Positions 56,601 to 64,000 of a DNA stretch of 64,000 nucleotides are shown in pieces. A program made the position numbers and the translations under genes. The stretch's first letter is position 1. Each line of letters starts with the position of its first letter. Source of the stretch: Pleurostoma richardsiae (lineage: Eukaryota > Ascomycota > Sordariomycetes > Calosphaeriales > Pleurostomataceae); the NCBI GenBank assembly GCA_030052745.1, contig JANBVO010000007.1, positions 496,001-560,000 on the forward strand, read 5' to 3'. Under the pieces are notes generated by a model. That model worked only from the letters and a program-made list of their open reading frames with translations. It did not search any database and was not told the origin of the DNA.

Positions 56601-58892
56601 GGGAACTGGCGCCATTTATCCAAACAGACCTGACCGTCCTCCGTCGGCAGCAGGCTAAGTTTCGAGAGTCTAGTGCCTCCCAAGGGAACAGGGCAGAGCA
56701 ATTAAGGGGAAAACCTGAGAGTTTGGCCTTTTGAGCTGCTAAGCCGAGAGACATGACAGGCCAGAAAGAGGAAAAGGCCGCACAGCACCTCTTCTATTGT
56801 ACCAGGGGCTCCTGGAGCTGATGCTGTCCCAAGTGGAGAAATTTCCGGGGAAGGAAGCACACCTCACCTGCAGATCCAGGCAAAAGGAGGGGCTGATGCA
56901 GGCCGGAACAGGGGTTCGCTGTGGTCTGTCCTTTTCCCTTTTTGCCTCATCCAAGCGAAGGGATCGAGGGGGGTGATCAAGGAGGAGACAGACAGGAGAA
57001 AAGAAAGTGACGGGAGACGATCAAGGGTCCCCTCTAGTCCCCCTCCTCAAGCCCCTCCTCGATCCTGAGCAGTCAAATTGGCTCGAGGCCGACAGTTCTC
57101 GTGGCCACTTCTGCAACAGCACAGCAGCACAAGCTGCGCATTAGTCGCTCTCTAGTCGAGTTGTCATGGTACGTTCCATGTGCTGACTGTACTCCTCCTG
57201 GCCCCCCCGGTCCTCGTCCAGGTACTCGAGTACCTCCGCGCTCTGGCGGTGACATCCGATATCCGGATGTCGCCCGCTCCTCCATATCCAAAAAAGTACC
57301 TTCTCTAATACTTGCACCCATTGCTTGCCTGTCTGCTTGCCGGCCATCGTCTCTCCATCAGCTCCTCCGCTCCCGTCGCAATCGTGCACATTCTCTCCCG
57401 ACAGCTCCGTCTGGATGCGACGGTACCTTCATTAACCGTCATTTATACGGCAGCGCTCGATACAACCTCACATGACGCATGCGACGCTGGTGGTTACCTG
57501 GTTGTGAGAAGACAGCAGCGGACACCGTCTCTTCCTCCTCACTCACGCGTCTGATTCCGACACTGGCGCTCGTCTGATTCTGTCTGTCTCGCCTCACACT
57601 CTCTTCTGTCACCTCTCAACGTCTCCACGGCTGAACCTGGTCGTGTTTCCCGGCATCTCTCCCCATTGTTTCGGCAGGCATGTCTCCTCCATACACATCG
57701 TCCAGTCACAGACTGCATCACGAGTCGCAGGCGTGATCTACACCTGTACGACAACGACGACTGGTCTCGACACTTGCCTTGGGTTCTCCAAAAGTCCCCC
57801 AGGCCCAGGTATCTCGCGGTACCGCTACCCTTGTCGGGTCTGGTTGCCCCCATACGTTGTCTGACACCACCATTTCTCCGCCTCCGCAAATCCACCCCGG
57901 GCCACTCAGGGCGCATTGCTTCTTCCCCGACTTTTTGTATCACCTACTCTACCGCGTCGTACTCCCTGTAGCCTCTGTCAGGCTTCAACTGATCCGGATC
58001 AAGGCTGCCCGTCCGTCCATCTCCCGGCCTGTCCCTGGCAGCCAAGCGTTCAACAACATTTCCTCTTACCTAACTCCACACGACTTCGTTGGCCAACTCC
58101 TCGCCTCAGTCCTCTGCCTGACCTTCAGGTCTTTCACGGCCCAGCCTGGATCGAGTTTAGTCGTGTTGCACATCCAGCTACACAGCCCTTGTCCGTCGGC
58201 CTGGATCTGACTGCCGGCGAGCTGGTCACTTCCCCTCTCCGTTTACTCCCGCCCTCTTCAGGTTCCTGGGGGCCATTTCTATCCTCTCCCTCACAAACTG
58301 GATTAAAACGTCCTGCAACACCCACGCATTCAGGCCAGATAGTTTTCCCATTTCGGCCGTCCCCCGAATCCACCCCTTCTCCGCTTGCTAGGTTCTGTCC
58401 TGTCATCTTGCCCTAGCTGTCTTCCTGTCAGGAATTCGTTGGATCATCCTGGGACCATCACCCCTGGAACTGAGGCTCAAACTACAGAGCGCAGTCCCAA
58501 AACAGCAAATCTCTGACGGAGTATTCGAATTCTTTGCTCTTAAGCCATCCCTTCAGATCTGGCTTGCGGTTTATTCGAGTATAGCTCTCAAGACAGAAGG
58601 AGAAACGAGATGACAAACGATCGATCATAACAGTGATCTCGCTCCTGGGGTTCCACGGATAACTCTCGTGCACAATTCCTGGAGAGTGATTCTCCCTGGA
58701 AATCGTCTGAACGAGGGGAAAGAGGAGTCAGTACGAGCTGGCATGGACGGGAAGGAAGCCCATTAAAGTTGACCGAGGACTTGGGACGCTGTAGGGCTGG
58801 TGTCCTCATCATCAAACAAGCCCTAGGCTTAACCTTACTCGCGAAGTTAAACTGAGGATCGGTCTCACGCCAAGACATTTTGACCTTGACAT
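53684..58892. other. Gene-poor stretch of 5.2 kb with pyrimidine-rich right half
   Basis: No gene with a recognisable domain was found. The longest frame is 194 codons on the minus strand at 55707-56291; it is Ser/Thr-rich and charged without known motifs. From about 57,150 to 58,450 the plus strand is strongly C/T-rich with many GT and AG candidates, like the long leaders seen in front of regulated fungal genes, and it leads to the gene at 58893. A non-coding transcript is possible but cannot be shown from sequence. Confidence 0.45.
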
Positions 58893-60353
58893 ATGGAGAC
58901 GATGGTGGTATCCCTCGACTCGCTAGGACAGGATTCTTTTCGCAAGCCCCTCGGACCATGGCGCTGCCAGGACGACACCCTAGAAGGCGGCGAAGTGGAC
59001 ATCACCGCAGCGGCGCTCCTGCCAGCTATTGAGACTTTGAAGGATCAGATTTCGTCGAGGAAGGTGTTCTTGGTTGCGAAGACTGCCGCAAAGAGCCTGC
59101 CCTCAGCATTGACGAGTTCGATGTCACCACCCAAACAGATCTCGCAACCTGGCAACGGTCATTCGTCACCGAAGGAGTCCAGTGCACGATCAATCCCCAC
59201 AACACCGTCAAGTACTCACGCGAGCACATCCAACTATGCCCCGTCTTCGCCTTCACCACTCTCCTCACTTTCTCTTACCCAGGGGCTGCTTGACAGCGAA
59301 GACGAATTCTCCTTCGCGACTTCCTCTGAAGAATCCACACCTCCTCGGCCCTCCCTCAAACGCCGCCGGCCCCTGACCGACGTCGATGGACCTAATAGCT
59401 CCTCGTTCGGCTGCAAGAAGCGGCGGCTCCGTCTAGAGTTAATCACATCCCGCCTGTCGCAACCGTTCTCTCTCCCCGCTTCGCACATCCTCAACCGCGA
59501 GGCCGTCGCCGTCGGTGATAAGCGGTTCCTCAAGCTCGCCGCCATCGTCGCGGCCCGCAAATTGACGGCGGGGTTCGCGTCTCTGAGCATAGCCTCGTCC
59601 TCGCAGAGCGGCGCACCCCACCCTACCCAGCACCACCCGGTCCAGTCGGACATGCTCCGTCGTGCGGCAGTCCTCAATCGCTTCCGGCTCCACGTCCGTG
59701 AGGCCGCAGAACAACGCGGGGACACCTCTGTCGTCGAGGTCGCCGCCAGCGCCGCCCTTCTGGCCCACAGCAATACTGGTTTACATGGCCTAGGCTTCGT
59801 CGCCAATGCGAGGATGCCGAACATCCCGTCCCCCGGCGAGCAAGCATCTGTCTCTACCGTCCCGCCGGCGACCCCGGCGTTACGGCTCCTCCCGCCAGCC
59901 TTGGTCCACCCCCCTTATCCACATCCGCTGTCCCGAGCCGCAGCAGTTGCCCGCGCGTCGCCTCCTTCCTCGCCGAGCAAGGGACCAGCGCGGGCTGGCG
60001 CGGACCAGGCTTCGCAGAGACCGTCTCTTAGTCCTAACCTGCGACCAGTTCGCTCTCCCGAGCTACGTGCCAGTCGTGGACAGGGTCAACTCAGACGGAG
60101 CCTATCAGAGCTGGATAACGAAGAAGAGGAGGGCATGTCCTTCCCGACGAGCGAGCACGAGAGCCGCTACGAGGCCACTGACGAGCCGGACGACGTGTAC
60201 GCGGACTTCAGCGTCATCTTTGGCGGCGGTGCTGGCGATGGGGAATCCAGTGATGAGGATGAGTTCTATGGGGGTTATGCTGGTGGCGCCGACACTGAGG
60301 GTTTAGACGACGTCTTGGATGACCTTGACGGGATACCGCCCAATGCGAGGTGA
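58893..60353 (+). CDS. Conserved-looking fungal protein with basic and acidic segments
   Basis: As an unspliced frame this encodes 486 residues. The central part is the most protein-like: LLDSEDEFSFATSSEESTPPRPSLKRRRP, KKRRLRLELITSRLSQPFSLPASHI and GDKRFLKLAAIVAARKL. The motif LITSRLSQPFS-PA-HI with a basic block before it recurs, to my knowledge, in a family of uncharacterised ascomycete proteins. The C-terminus is acidic (DNEEEEEG, SSDEDEFYGG, DDVLDDLDG). Basic clusters suggest a nuclear protein. The first 130 codons are uncertain: between about 59,040 and 59,290 another plus-strand frame (TTT GAA GGA ...) reads better as protein and could be the true exon, spliced to the main frame at the AG at 59280-59281. 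A long C/T-rich leader precedes the start. Confidence 0.7.
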   Translation: METMVVSLDSLGQDSFRKPLGPWRCQDDTLEGGEVDITAAALLPAIETLKDQISSRKVFLVAKTAAKSLPSALTSSMSPPKQISQPGNGHSSPKESSARSIPTTPSSTHASTSNYAPSSPSPLSSLSLTQGLLDSEDEFSFATSSEESTPPRPSLKRRRPLTDVDGPNSSSFGCKKRRLRLELITSRLSQPFSLPASHILNREAVAVGDKRFLKLAAIVAARKLTAGFASLSIASSSQSGAPHPTQHHPVQSDMLRRAAVLNRFRLHVREAAEQRGDTSVVEVAASAALLAHSNTGLHGLGFVANARMPNIPSPGEQASVSTVPPATPALRLLPPALVHPPYPHPLSRAAAVARASPPSSPSKGPARAGADQASQRPSLSPNLRPVRSPELRASRGQGQLRRSLSELDNEEEEGMSFPTSEHESRYEATDEPDDVYADFSVIFGGGAGDGESSDEDEFYGGYAGGADTEGLDDVLDDLDGIPPNAR

Positions 60354-60965
60354 TATTTGTGATCTTGATGTCCCTCTCTATTTAAGTTGCGCCTCTCCTG
60401 TTGAGGGACAGCGAAGGGGACGTCAAGTCGCACTCACACGAGGGAGCGACAGAGGAAGCATCCATTGGAGGAAGACATGGCGGGCTGCATATGCATCGGG
60501 TAGCCGCTTCCTGCGTTCCCGCATCAAGCAAATCATAACATCGTACGGCGTTTAAGCATTCTGTATCTGGAGGGAGGAACTACGCCATCTGGGATAGGAC
60601 GCATTTAGCATAGGACGGTTCTTGTGATATCCTAAAATTTACCGTATCATCAAAACACCGCTTCGATCGTGTTGGAATACATGACAGGACCGCTTCTATA
60701 CACACGTTCTGTTATACAGAAAGGTAGACGCTCATCAAGGGACAGCTGACAACGTTCTGTGATAGTAGAAGTTTCCTCAAGAGGGTGTGCTTTTTATTAT
60801 AAGCTTCCTTACCTACCTTTGAGGCTGCCTATACACACGCGCTTGCTGGCGTTATTTCTGAAGAGAGCAACGTGCACCTAGATCTCATGCACAGTACAGT
60901 TACCCCGAGTTGCTGCAAAATGCTACTATAGCGAAAAGGCTCTTCAGTCCTCCGCAAACCCAGGC
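60354..60965. other. Intergenic between two converging genes
   Basis: This 612-bp stretch holds the 3' ends of the conserved hypothetical and the PhzF-like gene and is AT-rich around 60,640-60,800. I see no gene. Confidence 0.55.
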
Positions 60966-61988
60966 CTACTGCTGCAGCTCCCCCTTCATAACGACCACCG
61001 CCTCGCCCCCGAGGAACACCTCCGTCACCTTCCTGCTTTCCCCCTCTCCCTCCGCCGCGACCTCAACCTCGATGTCGCTCTTCCTCCCCATCTCCACGCC
61101 CTGCGTGATCTCCACTCCCAGCCTACCCTTCGCCCCCTGGCCCTTCAGGGCAAGATACGACGACAGCGTGCACGCCGCGCTCCCCGTAGCCGGGTCCTCG
61201 AACGAGAGCTCCACCATCCTGCTCCGCAGCCTCACCTTCCCCGCCTGGCCCCCGCCCTCGCTCTCGCCCTCCGCGGCAGGCGCGTAGTAGTACCTCGCCA
61301 CGAAGCTCTCCGCCCACGGGCCCTCGTCCAGCAGCTTCGTCCCCAGCGCGCCAAAGTCCAGCCGCCTCGCCGCACTCACGCCCGCCAGGTCCGCCGCGCC
61401 CGGCAGCCGCACCAGCGCGAAGGTCATGCCCCGCACGATGGACACCAGCGGGGCGTCCAGCTCCGCCTCGGCGAGCGCGGGGTCGGCGCTCAGCGCTGGA
61501 CGCACCAGGCCCGCGAAGGCGGCCGGGTCCGCGGCCTCGACGTCCCGGAGGGTGCGCGCGTGCACGTGGACGTCGTGCGGGATGGTGGCGCGCACGGCGC
61601 CGGTGCCGCCGGCGCCGCCCACGGCCTCGATGCAGATGGGCCCGGCCTTGGTCTGCAGGGTTGTGACGTGGGCCCAGCGGAGATGGCGGAGGACGAAGAA
61701 GGCGGTGCCGATGGTGGGGTGGCCCGCGAATGGGAGCTCGGACTCGATGGTGAAGATGTCGAGGCGACGGGCCGGGAGGGAGGCGTCCGGCGCGGAGAGG
61801 GTCTCGCCGGGGGCGAGATGCAGGAAGACGGTCTCCGAGAGGTTGAACTCGCGGGCGATGCGCTGCTTGGAGCCCTGGGTGAGGGTGGAGGTCTGAGAGG
61901 CGGGGACGACGACCAGGCCTAGGGGGTTGCCCAGGAAAGGGGTCGAGGTGAAGACGTCGAGGGTGTAAAAGTAGAGTGGGCTGGCCAT
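60966..61988 (-). CDS. PhzF-family isomerase/epimerase-like protein
   Basis: A single exon encodes 340 residues. The start MASPLYFYTLDVFTSTPFLGNPLGLV and the order of motifs match the PhzF family: NLSETVF with the catalytic-type Glu52, SELPFAGHPTIGTAF, and SFEDPATGSAACTLSSYLA in the second half. The two halves are homologous and form a pseudo-symmetric fold with the active site between them. PhzF of Pseudomonas isomerises a phenazine precursor; fungal and other relatives act on unknown substrates and phenazine synthesis is not implied. No introns are needed, and length is normal. A Glu/Gly-rich insert at around 232-240 is peculiar to this copy. It is divergent from nothing close and no phenazine-like genes are nearby. 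Confidence 0.94.
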   Translation of the reverse strand: MASPLYFYTLDVFTSTPFLGNPLGLVVVPASQTSTLTQGSKQRIAREFNLSETVFLHLAPGETLSAPDASLPARRLDIFTIESELPFAGHPTIGTAFFVLRHLRWAHVTTLQTKAGPICIEAVGGAGGTGAVRATIPHDVHVHARTLRDVEAADPAAFAGLVRPALSADPALAEAELDAPLVSIVRGMTFALVRLPGAADLAGVSAARRLDFGALGTKLLDEGPWAESFVARYYYAPAAEGESEGGGQAGKVRLRSRMVELSFEDPATGSAACTLSSYLALKGQGAKGRLGVEITQGVEMGRKSDIEVEVAAEGEGESRKVTEVFLGGEAVVVMKGELQQ

Positions 61989-62732
61989 CTTGGCGGTTGA
62001 GCGAGTGGATGGGCGCTCTGATGGTGAACGGAAAGGGGATTGGTGAGAATTGAGACCAGCACTTGCGAGGAGATACAGGCGGTTCTGACCTCTATATACA
62101 GGTGAAGTTGACGTTGAGTGAAGGATGTAACCAACTCCACCTACCTACGTACACCACGGTGGGCAGTCACAGTAGTTGACTCATGCAGGATGTTTTAGTG
62201 TCTGCTACCCGTTGAAGAGCTAACGACATGCACGATTATATAACCAAATCGTCGAGCAGGTCAAAAGTCCAATTGGCAAAGAGTCTGCGAGGTTGCGCAT
62301 TGTGACTCCAACTTCCTATACAGGCAAGGGGCAGTCGGGAGTATAGCGGAGGGATGATGCGTTCTCTCGACGGTGCATTGCGTTGCCATATCCAATCTCT
62401 TGCGGCTTCTAGTTTCTCTCTCCTGGCTAGTTCGATTACTGATCGCAGTGACTCAACTCCAGTTACGGTAGGCAAGTTCCACTTCCAGCATTGCGAAACT
62501 GCACATGGCGGTAAAGATTCGCCGAAGAAAATGGTGTGACCAAGGACTTGGCCGCCCTTCGCCTGCTCCAGAGCTGCAGTGAACAGCCCAGATTCTCTCG
62601 CAACTTGGTGCTGAAGTCTCGGGGCTTGGGACTTGATCTACCTATATCAACCCTGCCGATGCAGACAGCCTCTCCGTCTCATCTTATAAGACAAAGCCCA
62701 GTCACGTTCAAGCCTGGTTCTGGTTTCGCGCA
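61989..62732. other. Intergenic upstream of the PhzF-like gene
   Basis: It contains a TATATA element about 105 bp before the PhzF-like start and the 3' side of the decarboxylase gene. No coding sequence is evident. Confidence 0.5.
62094..62099 (-). promoter_or_regulatory. TATA-like element of the PhzF-like gene
   Basis: The sequence TATATA lies about 105 bp upstream of the start codon at 61988, a plausible distance for a TATA box with a short leader. AT content of the surroundings is moderate. Confidence 0.35.
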
Positions 62733-63361
62733 TCAAGACGCGGTTGCATTCAGAAGCTTCTGCGCCCGGTCTTTCGCGATATCACACATAGCCTGCAGTC
62801 TAGATGTCAGCCGACAGCGTTCCCAAGAGAGACTTGCGAACGATAAAGCCGCACATTTATAGCCTCCTTCTCCTCCAGTGCCATGTCCCCCCTGTCGATC
62901 CTGCTGCGCATGTTCTCCATGATCACATCCCGCGACCGACCATTGACGAACACGACGTATCTTAGCCCGGGGAACTTAGCCTCGTACTCTGCGTTTAGTG
63001 CCGCCAGCTTCGCCGCCTCCGTCTCGCCGCCGCTCCGCAGCTGCGCCTGCTCGGCGGCGCTCTGCACGCTGTCGACCTTCTTCTCGCCCAACCGTGGGTG
63101 GGAGCCGAGGATGTTCAGGAGGGGCCGGCACGCGGCCGGGTCCGGGTGCACCTCCTGCGCAATGGCGAGCAGCTGGTCGCGGAGTGTGTCGATCAGCTCC
63201 GGATAGGATGCGAAAGTGATGGCACGCAATGTTGGGACGGCGAGCGCATGTAGGTCGGGGCTGGGCTCAAACAGGAGGTCGAGGACCGCGGTCAGCGTCG
63301 GCTCTGGGAGGGCGGAGAGCGTGCCCGGGTCGGGGAGGCTGGAGGGGGTATTTGTAGCCAT
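62733..63361 (-). CDS. OHCU decarboxylase (uricase pathway)
   Basis: Two exons, 62855-63361 and 62733-62792, joined over a 62-bp intron with a GCTGAC branch site, give 188 residues. Recognisable blocks are LLNILGSHPRLGEKK with the catalytic His, VDSVQSAAEQAQL, and LNAEYEAKFPGLRYVVFVNGRSR. The second exon adds AMCDIAKDRAQKLL, the expected C-terminal helix, which the unspliced frame lacks. The enzyme decarboxylates 2-oxo-4-hydroxy-4-carboxy-5-ureidoimidazoline to S-allantoin, the last step of urate oxidation. Many homologues are peroxisomal; the C-terminus here (ATAS) is not a canonical signal. The ATG at 63361 is used because the frame upstream has only a TTG. Confidence 0.94.
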
Positions 63362-63766
63362 TGAGGATGATTGACTCAGAATATCGGAGTACAAGCTGGA
63401 ACGGTGGCTGGTGAATATAGGAATCTCCTATATGGAGCTCTAGCTGTAGCAAGCTAGAGGTTGAGGGAAAGGTTAGAGAGCCTCGTTCTGTTTATCTTCA
63501 ATCGATGAGCCGGAGCTGGCCTGCATGGCGGGGCACTGCGTGGGGGAGCTGCGTTTCGTCATGGTGGAATCCGGCGAAGTCCCTGCCAGCTGGCGACGGC
63601 TGCTAAAACTCGTATCTTATCGGGACGTGACTTGGCGATCGATGGTCCGTGCACGCTTTTCGTGAGGCTACGAAAAGTTGCCCAGGGCTGCAGGCTTAGT
63701 GTTTTGTTGCATCAACCCTTGTGCCTGAGACTCAATTGCCAGCAGTGCAGCAACCCGCAATTCACG
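63362..63766. promoter_or_regulatory. Divergent promoter between OHCU decarboxylase and Prp19
   Basis: The 405 bp between two head-to-head start codons must hold both promoters. No specific element was identified. Confidence 0.5.
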
Positions 63767-64000
63767 ATGTTGTGCGCAAGTATGTTAAATGTTTCCTTCT
63801 CGACCAAATGGTGCTAATCGATGGTATAGTCTCAGGAGAGGTCCCCGAGGAGCCTGTTGTCTCCAAGAAGACAGGTTTGTACCTCCGCGCTTTTACTCTG
63901 CTCTCGACCGTCGCAATACTCACCAGCCGCGCAGGCACTGTCTTTGAGAAGAGACTGGTCGAAAAATTTGTAGAGGAGAGTGGCAAGGATCCAGTGACTG
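63767..64000 (+). CDS. prp19: Pre-mRNA-processing factor 19, U-box N-terminus (partial)
   Basis: The first three exons are 63767-63779, 63830-63874 and 63935 to the window end. The very short first exon (13 nt) encodes MLCA and one base; with the next exons it reads MLCAISGEVPEEPVVSKK then TGTVFEKRLVEKFVEESGKDPVT, the start of Prp19 and its U-box. Both introns are 50-60 bp with good branch sites, and the acceptors restore phase. Prp19 is an E3 ubiquitin ligase and scaffold of the spliceosomal NineTeen complex; its coiled coil and WD40 domain lie beyond the window. Confidence 0.95.

Noticed and set aside
1-64000. CRISPR arrays, bacterial operons, insertion sequences
   Set aside because: No regularly spaced repeats, Shine-Dalgarno organisation or transposase genes were seen; the window is eukaryotic.

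Overview
The window reads as nuclear DNA of a filamentous ascomycete (Pezizomycotina, most likely Sordariomycetes). Genes are monocistronic on both strands and broken by short introns (about 40-270 bp) with GT donors, CTAAC/CTGAC-like branch points and AG acceptors. Families typical of the group are present: Zn2Cys6 regulators, a fungal CorA-like membrane protein, a DUF4604 protein, fungal amidoligase and dispersed intron-bearing tRNA. Almost every call rests on splicing frames by eye; exon joins were kept only where phase and family continuity agree.

Layout. 1-1073 (-): amidoligase, cut by the window edge. 3545-4403 (+): thioredoxin, possibly membrane anchored. 5099-9289 (-): WDR44-like WD40 protein with a C-terminal zinc ribbon. 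10934-12299 (-): pelota/Dom34. 13192-13282 (+): tRNA-Val(AAC) with intron. 14109-15193 (+): aldo-keto reductase with an 11-nt exon. 15847-16110 (+): ribosomal protein eS21. 18309-19216 (-): GCN4-type bZIP factor. 21313-28531 (+): a run of three less conserved genes, namely a 108-residue orphan, a CorA-like two-TM protein and a protein kinase fused to a vWA-like domain that carries an in-frame TGA. 29376-39119: a metabolic/regulatory block with divergent SDR and transaldolase-like genes followed by two divergent Zn2Cys6 regulators. 40936-41508 (+): DUF4604 protein. 41976-42981 (-): COX4. 43836-44378 (-): hypothetical. 44400-45180: AT-rich, TpA-rich relic. 45513-46800 (-): fungal C2H2-like regulator. 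49644-50887 (+): single-pass membrane protein with two PPxY motifs. 52344-53683 (-): acyl-CoA thioesterase II. 53.7-58.9 kb: gene-poor. 58893-60353 (+): conserved-looking nuclear/acidic hypothetical. 60966-61988 (-): PhzF-family protein. 62733-63361 (-): OHCU decarboxylase. 63767 to the end (+): Prp19 U-box start.

Housekeeping functions (translation, ribosome rescue, respiration, splicing, purine breakdown, lipid thioesterase) frame two regions that look accessory: the 21-28.5 kb kinase/CorA stretch and the 29-39 kb SDR-transaldolase-regulator block. The latter has duplicated CGG-C-CCG sites in its bidirectional promoter, the kind of site Zn2Cys6 factors bind, so a small locally regulated carbohydrate-related cluster is the best-supported functional grouping. 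The most unusual single observation is the stop codon inside the vWA domain of the kinase gene. I saw no CRISPR array, intact transposon, rRNA or obvious secondary-metabolite megasynthase.
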